This document shows positions 1 through 7,871 of a DNA stretch of 64,000 bases, piece after piece. Both the position numbers and the translations under genes were made by a program. Source of the DNA: Bacteroidales bacterium (GTDB lineage: Bacteria; Bacteroidota; Bacteroidia; Bacteroidales; UBA932); assembly GCA_020026275.1 (NCBI GenBank), contig JAHHQQ010000001.1, positions 1 through 64,000 of the forward strand, read 5' to 3'. Every line of letters begins with the position of its first letter. Position 1 is the first letter of the stretch. The notes beneath the pieces were generated by a model that was not told where the DNA came from, ran no database searches, and saw nothing but the letters and a program-made list of their open reading frames with translations.

Positions 1-852
1 CCTATGCCTCAGACTCGTGAGCACATCCTTCTCGCTCGTCAGGTGAACGTTCCTAAGATCGTTGTTTTCATGAACAAGGTTGACCTTGTAGATGATGAGG
101 AAATGCTTGACTTGGTAGAAATGGAGATCCGCGATCTTCTCGCATTCTACGAATTTGACGAGAACTGCCCTATCATCCGTGGTTCCGCACTTGGTGCACT
201 TAACGGTGAACCGAAATGGGAAGACAAAATCATGGAGTTGATGGACGCTGTAGATACATACATCCCTCAGCCAGAGCGTCAGAACGAAAAACCATTCTTG
301 ATGCCTATCGAGGACATCTTCTCAATTACCGGTCGCGGTACTGTAGTAACAGGACGTATCGAAAGAGGTACAATCCACGTGAACGACGAAATTGAACTCG
401 TTGGTTTCGGTGACGAACCTCGCAAGACTGTATGTACTGGTGTCGAGATGTTCCGTAAACTTCTTCCTCAGGGCGAGGCAGGTGACAATGTAGGTCTTCT
501 TCTCCGTGGTATTGACAAGAAAGACGTGAAGAGAGGTGAAGTTGTCGCAAAACCTGGTTCAATCACTCCACATACTGAGTTCAAGGCTCAGATCTATGTA
601 CTTAAGAAAGAAGAGGGTGGACGTCACACTCCATTCCACAACCACTACCGTCCTCAGTTCTTCATCCGTACTTTGGATGTTACCGGTGAGATCACTCTCC
701 CTGCTGACAAGGAAATGGTTATGCCTGGCGATAACGTTGAAATCACAGTTAAACTTATCACTCCAGTAGCTATCAACGAAGGTCTTCAGTTCGCAATCCG
801 TGAAGGTGGCCGTACAGTTGGTGCAGGACAGGTAATCAAGATTGTTGAATAA
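1..852 (+). CDS. tuf: Elongation factor Tu, 3' part (5' end outside window)
   Basis: EF-Tu carries aminoacyl-tRNA to the ribosomal A site as a GTPase. The reading frame is open from base 1, so this is the C-terminal 283 residues and the true start lies upstream; the ATG at position 4 is the internal Met of the conserved PMPQTREH segment. Visible are the NKVD guanine-specificity motif, the GSAL G5-like motif shortly after it, the beta-barrel domain 2 (ITGRGTVVTGRIERG) and the domain 3 end (REGGRTVGAGQV). The P-loop and switch I lie off the window. It is followed by tRNA-Trp and secE, the usual Bacteroidetes order. Identity is certain; only completeness is limited by the window edge. Confidence 0.98.
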   Translation, partial: PMPQTREHILLARQVNVPKIVVFMNKVDLVDDEEMLDLVEMEIRDLLAFYEFDENCPIIRGSALGALNGEPKWEDKIMELMDAVDTYIPQPERQNEKPFLMPIEDIFSITGRGTVVTGRIERGTIHVNDEIELVGFGDEPRKTVCTGVEMFRKLLPQGEAGDNVGLLLRGIDKKDVKRGEVVAKPGSITPHTEFKAQIYVLKKEEGGRHTPFHNHYRPQFFIRTLDVTGEITLPADKEMVMPGDNVEITVKLITPVAINEGLQFAIREGGRTVGAGQVIKIVE

Positions 853-871
853 TACAATCAACATTATATCT

Positions 872-894
872 AGGGTGACATATAATGTCGCCCT
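872..894 (+). other. Hairpin between tuf and tRNA-Trp
   Basis: AGGGTGACAT (872-881) pairs with ATGTCGCCCT (885-894) through one T-G wobble, leaving a 3-base loop. A competing pairing, ACATTATAT (861-869) with ATATAATGT (880-888), overlaps it. No clean T-tract follows (ATTCCT), so it is a weak candidate for a terminator and equally could be an RNA-processing or mRNA 3'-end structure ahead of the tRNA. Seen by inspection only. Confidence 0.4.
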
Positions 895-900
895 ATTCCT

Positions 901-971
901 AGGGGAATAGAACAAGGGTAGTTCAGCGGTCTCCAAAACCGTCGATGTGGGTTCGAATCCTGCTTCCCCTG
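901..971 (+). tRNA. trnW: tRNA-Trp (anticodon CCA)
   Basis: A full cloverleaf can be drawn. The acceptor AGGGGAA (901-907) pairs with TTCCCCT (964-970), with discriminator G971. The D stem is 910-913/921-924, and the anticodon stem 926-930/938-942 closes loop CTCCAAA with anticodon CCA at 933-935. The T arm is 947-951/959-963 with loop TTCGAAT. The 3' CCA is not encoded. It sits between tuf and secE, so it is probably processed from, or embedded in, the tuf-secE transcript. Confidence 0.96.
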
Positions 972-1052
972 CTAATATCAAAGGTTACGATTTGGTAATG
1001 TTTAACAGACGCCACTAAAGCTTCCAATCTGTGGAGTCCATTAAAGAAAAAG

Positions 1053-1241
1053 ATGAGAAAGTTCATTAACTATTTTAAAGAGTCCTTCCAGGAGTTGACC
1101 AAGAAGGTATCATGGCCATCATGGCAGAAGTTGCAGAGTTCTGCTCTTCTTGTTATGTTGGCAACTGTCATTCTTGCTGTCCTTCTTTGGGTTGTGGACT
1201 TTGCTTTCCAGCATCTGATGACATTTATCTATACATTGTAA
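1053..1241 (+). CDS. secE: Preprotein translocase subunit SecE
   Basis: The 62-residue protein is the small single-span form of SecE that clamps the SecY channel. It has an amphipathic N-terminal helix with the conserved FxELxKVxWPS pattern (residues about 11-22) and one membrane segment at about residues 29-50 (LLVMLATVILAVLLWVV). It lies 13 bases before nusG, the almost universal secE-nusG pairing, and downstream of tRNA-Trp. The ATG at 1053 follows an A-rich stretch without a strong Shine-Dalgarno, as is usual in this phylum. Length and context both fit. Confidence 0.95.
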   Translation: MRKFINYFKESFQELTKKVSWPSWQKLQSSALLVMLATVILAVLLWVVDFAFQHLMTFIYTL

Positions 1242-1254
1242 TTAATTCATTACC

Positions 1255-1806
1255 ATGGGCGAGAAGAAATGGTACGTCCTAAGGACTGCAGGAGGCAAAG
1301 AGAAAAAAGCCGCACTATATCTTGAAAAGGAAATAGAGAAAAGTGGTCTTCAGAACCAAGTATCACAGGTATTAGTTCCAGTTGAAAAGAAATACACCGT
1401 AAAGAATGGAAAGAGAGTCTCTGTAGAGAAACTTCTCTTCCCAAGTTATGTACTGATTGAAGCTGAACTTAGTCCTGAACTGCAGTACATCATTCGAAAT
1501 ATGGTTCCAGGAATGAGTGGATTCCTTACCGACAGGAACAAAGCCGATCAGGCTCCAGTCCCTCTAAGAGATGAGGAAGTAAGACGCATCCTAGGACAGC
1601 ACGACGAAGAAATGGACAATGTCGGAAACATTGAAGTCGACTATAAGGTCGGTGATTCCATCAAGATTATCGACGGTCCATTCAATGGATTCGACGGTAC
1701 TGTTGACGAAATTGTCGAAGATAGAAGTAAACTTAAAGTCATAGTTATGATATTCGGCAGAAAATCTCTGCTGGAACTCAGCTTTAATCAAGTAACTAAA
1801 GAATAG
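1255..1806 (+). CDS. nusG: Transcription termination/antitermination factor NusG
   Basis: NusG binds the RNA polymerase clamp through its N-terminal NGN domain and couples it to Rho or ribosomal protein S10 through its C-terminal KOW domain. The 183-residue protein begins WYVLRTAGGKE, typical of the NGN domain, contains LLFPSYVLIE in its core, and ends with a KOW domain (VGDSIKIIDGPFNGFDGTV, about residues 130-148). It lies between secE and rplK with short spacing (5 bases before rplK), so it is probably cotranscribed with the ribosomal protein genes. Confidence 0.97.
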   Translation: MGEKKWYVLRTAGGKEKKAALYLEKEIEKSGLQNQVSQVLVPVEKKYTVKNGKRVSVEKLLFPSYVLIEAELSPELQYIIRNMVPGMSGFLTDRNKADQAPVPLRDEEVRRILGQHDEEMDNVGNIEVDYKVGDSIKIIDGPFNGFDGTVDEIVEDRSKLKVIVMIFGRKSLLELSFNQVTKE

Positions 1807-1811
1807 TAAGT

Positions 1812-2255
1812 ATGGCAAAAGAAGTAACCGGATTCATCAAACTCCAGATCAAAGGTGGAGCAGCGAATCCTGCGCCTCCAGTTGGACCTGCTCTAGGTTC
1901 AAAAGGCTTGAATATCATGGACTTCTGCAAGCAGTTCAATGCAGCAACCCAGCAGTTGGCTGGCAAAGTATTGCCTGTAGTTATCACTGTATATTCAGAC
2001 AAATCATTCTCTTTTGTAGTAAAACAACCACCAGTAGCTGTATCTCTCAAAGAAGCTGCCAAAGTACAGAAAGGTTCAAGCGAGCCTAACAGAAAGAAAG
2101 TGGCAAGCATTACCTGGGATCAGGTGAAGGAGATCGCCGAGGGAAAAATGCCGGATTTGAACGCATTTACCCTTAAAGCTGCAATGACAATGGTTGCAGG
2201 TACTGCAAGAAGTATGGGTATCAAGATTACAGGTGAATTCCCTGAGAACATTTAA
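1812..2255 (+). CDS. rplK: 50S ribosomal protein L11
   Basis: The 147-residue protein is standard length for L11, which forms the GTPase-associated centre with 23S rRNA helices 43/44. It carries the proline-rich N-terminal signature (KGGAANPAPPVGPALG, about residues 13-28) and the C-terminal rRNA-binding domain ending TARSMGIKITG. It starts 5 bases after nusG and is followed by rplA after 14 bases, forming the classic L11-L1 pair. L1 often regulates this pair by binding its own mRNA, but no binding site was examined in detail here. Confidence 0.97.
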   Translation: MAKEVTGFIKLQIKGGAANPAPPVGPALGSKGLNIMDFCKQFNAATQQLAGKVLPVVITVYSDKSFSFVVKQPPVAVSLKEAAKVQKGSSEPNRKKVASITWDQVKEIAEGKMPDLNAFTLKAAMTMVAGTARSMGIKITGEFPENI

Positions 2256-2269
2256 TCATCACGTGCATT

Positions 2270-2968
2270 ATGAGCAAACTTACAAAAAATCAGAAAATCG
2301 TTCTGGAAAAATTTGACCAGAAGAAGATTTACGAGCTTTCAGAAGCATGTGCTATCCTCAAGGACATCACTTACACAAAATTTGATGCTTCTGTAGAGCT
2401 TACAGTAAATTTGGGCGTTGACCCAAGAAAAGCCAACCAGATGGTTCGTGGCGTTGTCACATTGCCAAATGGTACAGGTAAAGTCAGCAGAGTGCTCGTT
2501 CTCTGTACTCCTGATAAGGAAGAGGAAGCAAAAGCAGCTGGTGCTGATTACGTAGGTCTCGATGAGTATATCGAGAAGATCAAAGGTGGCTGGACTGACA
2601 TTGATGTCATCATCTGTACTCCATCTGTTATGGGTAAAGTTGGTCCTATCGGCCGCATCCTTGGTCCAAGAGGCTTGATGCCTAACCCTAAGACCGGTAC
2701 CGTAACAATGGAAATCGGAAACGCAGTCAAAGAAGTAAAGGCAGGTAAGATTGATTTCAAAGTAGACAAAGCTGGTACAGTACACACCGCTATCGGTAAA
2801 GTGTCCTTCACTCCAGAAGCAATCTGCGAGAACGCTAAAGTGGTCATCTCAGAGATTCTCAAACAGAAACCTCAGACCCTCAAAGGCAGCTATGTGAAGA
2901 GCGCATCTATTTGCACAACCATGAGCCCAGGCCTTAAACTAGATATCAAAGCATTCAGTGCTGAATAA
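2270..2968 (+). CDS. rplA: 50S ribosomal protein L1
   Basis: The 232-residue protein matches L1, the mobile stalk protein that helps eject deacylated tRNA and often represses its own operon. The conserved stretch GRILGPRGLMPNPKTGT lies near residues 128-144, and the two-domain pattern (a split domain I around domain II) is evident. It lies between rplK and rplJ with short intergenic gaps (14 bases on each side), consistent with one transcript. Confidence 0.97.
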   Translation: MSKLTKNQKIVLEKFDQKKIYELSEACAILKDITYTKFDASVELTVNLGVDPRKANQMVRGVVTLPNGTGKVSRVLVLCTPDKEEEAKAAGADYVGLDEYIEKIKGGWTDIDVIICTPSVMGKVGPIGRILGPRGLMPNPKTGTVTMEIGNAVKEVKAGKIDFKVDKAGTVHTAIGKVSFTPEAICENAKVVISEILKQKPQTLKGSYVKSASICTTMSPGLKLDIKAFSAE

Positions 2969-2982
2969 AACAGATCGTTATT

Positions 2983-3513
2983 ATGAGAAAAGATTTAAAA
3001 GCCCAGATAATTGAATCATTGTCAGCACAGATCAAAGAGAATCCTAATTTCTATATTACCGATATCTCTGGACTCAATGCTGAAGATACAGCGAAACTTC
3101 GTCGCGAATGCTTCGAGCAGGGTATCAAACTTCAGGTTGTGAAGAATACTCTCTTGAACATTGTTATCAAGAACATGGAAAATGAGGAAATGAGCCTTGT
3201 AACTCCAACCCTCGTAGGCAACACAGCCATCATGTTCACTACAGTAGCCAATGCTCCCGCAAAGCTTATCAAAAAGCTCCAGAAAGCAGGAATGCAGAAG
3301 CCGGAACTTAAGAGCGCATATGTACAGGAATGTGCATTTGTAGGTGCAGACAAACTTGAAGAGCTTGCAGCCATCAAGTCTAAGGAGGAACTTATTGGAG
3401 ATATCATCACTCTCCTCCAATCTCCAGCTCGCAACGTCATTTCAGCTCTCGAATCAGCTGGTGGCAAACTTGCAGGTATTGTCAAGACACTTTCAGAAAG
3501 AGAAGAAAAATAG
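2983..3513 (+). CDS. rplJ: 50S ribosomal protein L10
   Basis: The 176-residue protein fits L10, the stalk base that holds L7/L12 dimers. The N-terminal globular domain with LRRECFEQGIKLQVVKNTL (about residues 39-57) is typical, and the helical C-terminus that binds L12 is rich in Ala/Leu/Glu. It starts 14 bases after rplA and precedes rplL by 27 bases, the conserved L10-L12 arrangement. Confidence 0.97.
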   Translation: MRKDLKAQIIESLSAQIKENPNFYITDISGLNAEDTAKLRRECFEQGIKLQVVKNTLLNIVIKNMENEEMSLVTPTLVGNTAIMFTTVANAPAKLIKKLQKAGMQKPELKSAYVQECAFVGADKLEELAAIKSKEELIGDIITLLQSPARNVISALESAGGKLAGIVKTLSEREEK

Positions 3514-3540
3514 TATAAACAATTTAAATTATAATTAATT

Positions 3541-3915
3541 ATGGCAGATGTAAAAGCACTTGCAGAAGAGTTGGTTAACCTTTCTGTAAAAGACGTTCAG
3601 GAACTTGCAAACATCCTGAAAGAAGAGTACGGTATCGAGCCTGCAGCAGCAGCAGTAGCAGTAGCAGGTCCTGTAGCTGGCGCCGAGGCTGGTCCAGCAG
3701 AGCAGACTGAGTTCGATGTAATCCTCAAATCAGCTGGCGCAGCTAAACTTGGCGTCATCAAAGCTGTGAAGGAAGCACTTGGTCTTGGCCTTAAAGAAGC
3801 AAAAGAGCTCGTTGACAAAGCACCGGCTCCTTTGAAAGAGAAAATTTCCAAAGCTGAAGCAGAGCAGCTCAAAGCAGCTCTCGAAGAGGCTGGAGCAGAA
3901 GTTGAGGTTAAATAA
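3541..3915 (+). CDS. rplL: 50S ribosomal protein L7/L12
   Basis: The 124-residue acidic stalk protein recruits translation factors. It has an N-terminal dimerisation domain (residues 1-35), an Ala/Val/Pro-rich hinge at about residues 37-55, and the C-terminal factor-binding domain with LGLGLKEAKELVDKAP. It is followed by an intrinsic terminator and then rpoB. The alanine-rich hinge and high codon bias fit a very highly expressed gene. Confidence 0.98.
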   Translation: MADVKALAEELVNLSVKDVQELANILKEEYGIEPAAAAVAVAGPVAGAEAGPAEQTEFDVILKSAGAAKLGVIKAVKEALGLGLKEAKELVDKAPAPLKEKISKAEAEQLKAALEEAGAEVEVK

Positions 3916-3946
3916 ATCCACTTCTTCCCTCATTGGGAACAAATAC

Positions 3947-3983
3947 AGGTTTAGAGTCAGGATACTAGACTCTAAACCTTTTT
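3947..3983 (+). terminator. Intrinsic terminator/attenuator between rplL and rpoB
   Basis: AGGTTTAGAGTC (3947-3958) and GACTCTAAACCT (3968-3979) form a perfect 12-bp stem with a 9-base loop, followed by a T-tract at 3979-3982. It is placed where other bacteria attenuate transcription so that ribosomal protein transcripts exceed rpoBC transcripts. No convincing rpoB promoter was seen in the 35 bases before rpoB, so partial read-through is the likely route of rpoB expression; this last point is inference. Confidence 0.85.
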
Positions 3984-4018
3984 GTCGTATTTAAGTTTTT
4001 CTCCATTTCAAAGGCAGT

Positions 4019-7000
4019 ATGTCAAAAAAGACCAACAATAAACGAATAAATTTCGCAACATCTAAGATCCTGGACTATCCTGACCTTCTTGAGGTGCAGT
4101 TGAAATCTTTCAAAGATTTCTTCCAGTTGGAAACGACCCCTGAGAACAGGAAGAACGAAGGACTTTACAAAGTCTTCCAGGAGATCTTCCCGATCGAAGA
4201 TACCAGAAATAACTACAAGTTGGAATTTATCGATTATTTTATCGATCCTCCACAGTATTCGATCGAAGAGTGTCTTGACAGAGGACTTACCTACAACGTT
4301 CCTCTCAAAGCAAAACTCCGCCTTTCATGCAGTGACCCGGAACACGAAGAATTCGAATCAAGAATTCAGGATGTGTATCTGGGAAATATTCCGTATATGA
4401 CACCAGGTGGCACATTTGTCATCAATGGATCAGAACGGATCATTGTATCCCAACTTCATAGGTCACCAGGCGTATTCTTCGATCAGACTCTCCATACGAA
4501 TGGCACAAAACTCTATTCTGCCAGGATTATCCCATTCAAGGGATCATGGATTGAGTTCGCGACAGACATCAACAATGTCATGTACGCATACATTGACAGG
4601 AAGAAGAAACTTCCAGTCACCACTCTTCTGAGAGCTATCGGATTTGATACAGACAAGGATATCATCGACATCTTTGGACTGGCTGACGAAATCGAAGCTA
4701 CTCCAAGCAATCTCAAAGAGCATATGGGCAGAAAATTGGCTGCCAAGGTGCTCAAGACTTGGAATGAAGATTTTGTGGATGAAGATACCGGAGAGGTTAT
4801 CCCTATCGAAAGAACAATGCCAGTACTTGAACGCGGCGAAGTCATCGATGAGGAAACTATCCAGAAGTTGGTGGACGCTGAAGTCAAGACAGTTCTTCTC
4901 CAGAAGAATGAGTCCAACGACACTGAATACTCCATCATCTACAATACACTGCAGAAAGACCTTACCAATACCCAGAAGGAAGCCGTCAATTTCATCTACA
5001 AGCAGTTGCGTAATTCAGAACCACCTGATGAGAGCACTGCAAAAGATGTCATCGACAAACTGTTCTTCTCTGACAAGAGATATGATTTGGGCAGCGTAGG
5101 TCGTTACCGCATCAACAAGAAACTTAATCTCACTACAAGTGCAGATACAAGAGTTCTTACCCACAACGATATCATTGAGATCATCAAGTATCTCATCCAG
5201 CTCATCAACTCAAAAGCAGTTGTGGACGATATCGACCACTTGAGCAACAGACGTGTAAGAACAGTCGGTGAACAACTCGCCAACCAGTTCAGCGTCGGCC
5301 TGTCAAGAATGGCAAGAACTATCCGTGAAAGAATGAACGTAAGGGATAGCGAACAGTTCAATCCTACTGACCTGATCAACTCCAAGACCTTGTCTTCAGT
5401 GATCAATTCATTCTTCGGAACCAGCCAGTTGTCCCAGTTCATGGACCAGACCAACCCTCTTGCAGAAGTAACCCACAAACGTCGTCTTTCTGCATTGGGT
5501 CCAGGAGGTCTTTCACGAGACAGAGCCGGATTCGAAGTGCGAGACGTTCACTACACCCATTACGGCCGTCTGTGTCCAATTGAGTCACCAGAAGGTCCTA
5601 ACATCGGTCTGATCTCTTCTCTTTGCGTTTATGCGAAGATTGATGAGCTCGGCTTCATCGAGACACCGTACCGAATGGTAAAAGAAGGGAAAGTGGATCT
5701 GAGCGATGAAGGCTGGAAATTCATGAGCGCAGAGGAAGAAGAGGACAAGCTCGTTTCTCTTGCCAATGTGAGAATGGACGACGAAGGCAACATTCTGGAT
5801 GAGAGAATCCAGTGCCGTAAGGAAGCCGACTTCCCTGTTGTCACCAAAGAAGAGGTGGACTACATGGACGTTGCTCCAAACCAGATGGCATCAGTGGCGG
5901 CATCCCTGATTCCATTCCTCGAGCATGATGATGCCCACCGTGCATTGATGGGTGCCAACATGATGCGTCAGGCAGTTCCACTTCTCAAACCGGAGTCCCC
6001 TATCGTAGGTACTGGTTTGGAAGAAAGAGTCTGCATTGACTCCAGAACTCAGGTAATGGCAGAGCGCAAGGGTGAAGTCGTTTACGTGGATGCCAATGAG
6101 ATTCATGTAAAATATGACAGGACAGATGATGAGAAGTTTGTCAGCTTCAATCCTGATGTAACTGTATATCATCTGCCTCAATATAGAAAGACCAACCAGA
6201 GTACTACCATCACTTTGAAGCCAATCGTCAAGAAAGGCCAGATTGTAGAACCGGGTGAAGTCATGACCGAAGGCTATGCTACCCAGAACGGTGAGCTTGC
6301 ACTCGGCAGAAACTTGAGAGTGGCCTTCATGCCATGGAAGGGTTACAACTATGAGGACGCCATCGTATTGTCCGAGAAGATGGTACGCTGGGATATCCTC
6401 ACTTCCGTACACGTAGATGAATATATCACTGAGGTCAGAGAGACCAAGAGAGGTCTTGAGGAACTCACTTCCGATATTCCAAACGTAAGTGAAGATGCAA
6501 CCCGCAACCTGAACGAGAATGGTATTGTCAGAGTCGGTGCCCACATCGAGCCAGGTGATATCATGATCGGTAAGATCACTCCTAAGGGCGAAAGCGATCC
6601 TTCTCCAGAAGAGAAACTGCTTAGAGCCATCTTCGGTGACAAAGCCGGTGACGTGAAAGACGCTTCTTTGAAAGCCAACCCTTCACTGAGCGGTACCATC
6701 ATCAAGACAGCCCTCTATGCAAAGGTTGCCAAAGAAGCCAACAGAAAACATGCACGTGCTGAGCAGAAGGCCAAGATTGAAATTCTTGAAGAAGATTTCA
6801 ACAAGAAGGCAGAAGCATTGTACAGCAAGTTTATCGGCAAACTCGTCCAGCTTACACAAGGAAAGACCAGTGCCGGCATCAGCGACCTCTACGGTGTAGA
6901 GATTCTGCCGAAAGACAAGCCGATCACTGCTGAGATTCTTGACACCATCAACTATGAGAATGTCAACTCCAACAAGTGGACAACTGACAAGGGTGACACC

Positions 7001-7840
7001 AATATGTTGATCAGAGACCTCATCAACAACTATTGCATTGCCTACAAGGAAGAACTTGCCAGAAGCAAGCGTGCCTTGGACAAAGTCAAGATTGGTGATG
7101 AACTTCCCAATGGTGTGATGCAGCTGGCCAAAGTATATATCGCCAAGAAGAGAAAAATCACCGTCGGTGACAAGATGGCAGGTCGTCACGGTAACAAAGG
7201 TATCGTTGCCAAGATTGTCCGTGAAGAAGATATGCCGTTCCTTGAGGATGGTACCGCAGTAGATATCGTATTGAACCCGCTGGGTGTGCCTTCCCGTATG
7301 AACTTGGGACAGATTTATGAGACAGTCCTCGGATGGGCAGGCGCAAAACTGGGTCTGAAGTTCAGTACTCCGATTTTCGATGGTGCCACACTTGATGAAA
7401 TCTGCAACCTTACAGACAAGGCCGGTGTTCCAAGATATGGCAAGACCAGATTGAGAGATGGTGGTACAGGTGACTGGTTCGACCAGCCTGCAACTGTAGG
7501 TATCATCTATATGATCAAACTGGGCCACATGGTAGACGACAAGATGCACGCCCGTTCTATCGGACCTTACTCCCTCATCACCCAGCAGCCTCTTGGAGGT
7601 AAAGCTCAGTTCGGTGGTCAGAGATTTGGAGAAATGGAGGTTTGGGCACTTGAAGCCTTCGGTGCCGCCAATGCTCTTCAGGAGATTCTGACGGTCAAGT
7701 CTGATGACGTCACTGGCAGATCCAAGACTTACGAAGCAATCGTCAAAGGTGACCAGATGCCTACTCCAGGCATTCCAGAATCACTCAATGTATTGCTCCA
7801 CGAGCTTAGAGGCCTCGGTCTGAAGATTACATTGGATTAA
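4019..7840 (+). CDS. rpoB: DNA-directed RNA polymerase subunit beta
   Basis: This 1273-residue protein is full length for a Bacteroidetes beta subunit and forms half of the RNA polymerase active-site cleft. Recognisable blocks include the rifampicin pocket (GTSQLSQFMDQTNPLAEVTHKRRLSALGPGGL, region near residues 480-515, where changes confer resistance in other bacteria; the residues read here look wild type), VGDKMAGRHGNKG for the flexible flap and catalytic-site neighbourhood, and the C-terminal clamp segment ending LRGLGLKITLD. rpoC follows with a 31-base gap. The start is the first ATG after the rplL terminator. Confidence 0.98.
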   Translation: MSKKTNNKRINFATSKILDYPDLLEVQLKSFKDFFQLETTPENRKNEGLYKVFQEIFPIEDTRNNYKLEFIDYFIDPPQYSIEECLDRGLTYNVPLKAKLRLSCSDPEHEEFESRIQDVYLGNIPYMTPGGTFVINGSERIIVSQLHRSPGVFFDQTLHTNGTKLYSARIIPFKGSWIEFATDINNVMYAYIDRKKKLPVTTLLRAIGFDTDKDIIDIFGLADEIEATPSNLKEHMGRKLAAKVLKTWNEDFVDEDTGEVIPIERTMPVLERGEVIDEETIQKLVDAEVKTVLLQKNESNDTEYSIIYNTLQKDLTNTQKEAVNFIYKQLRNSEPPDESTAKDVIDKLFFSDKRYDLGSVGRYRINKKLNLTTSADTRVLTHNDIIEIIKYLIQLINSKAVVDDIDHLSNRRVRTVGEQLANQFSVGLSRMARTIRERMNVRDSEQFNPTDLINSKTLSSVINSFFGTSQLSQFMDQTNPLAEVTHKRRLSALGPGGLSRDRAGFEVRDVHYTHYGRLCPIESPEGPNIGLISSLCVYAKIDELGFIETPYRMVKEGKVDLSDEGWKFMSAEEEEDKLVSLANVRMDDEGNILDERIQCRKEADFPVVTKEEVDYMDVAPNQMASVAASLIPFLEHDDAHRALMGANMMRQAVPLLKPESPIVGTGLEERVCIDSRTQVMAERKGEVVYVDANEIHVKYDRTDDEKFVSFNPDVTVYHLPQYRKTNQSTTITLKPIVKKGQIVEPGEVMTEGYATQNGELALGRNLRVAFMPWKGYNYEDAIVLSEKMVRWDILTSVHVDEYITEVRETKRGLEELTSDIPNVSEDATRNLNENGIVRVGAHIEPGDIMIGKITPKGESDPSPEEKLLRAIFGDKAGDVKDASLKANPSLSGTIIKTALYAKVAKEANRKHARAEQKAKIEILEEDFNKKAEALYSKFIGKLVQLTQGKTSAGISDLYGVEILPKDKPITAEILDTINYENVNSNKWTTDKGDTNMLIRDLINNYCIAYKEELARSKRALDKVKIGDELPNGVMQLAKVYIAKKRKITVGDKMAGRHGNKGIVAKIVREEDMPFLEDGTAVDIVLNPLGVPSRMNLGQIYETVLGWAGAKLGLKFSTPIFDGATLDEICNLTDKAGVPRYGKTRLRDGGTGDWFDQPATVGIIYMIKLGHMVDDKMHARSIGPYSLITQQPLGGKAQFGGQRFGEMEVWALEAFGAANALQEILTVKSDDVTGRSKTYEAIVKGDQMPTPGIPESLNVLLHELRGLGLKITLD

Positions 7841-7871
7841 TTACGGACAACTTGATTTGATATTAAGAAAT

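Noticed and set aside
7857..7871. TTG start for rpoC adding five residues
   Set aside because: The ATG at 7872 fits the family N-terminus and a normal leader; the extension has no family support.
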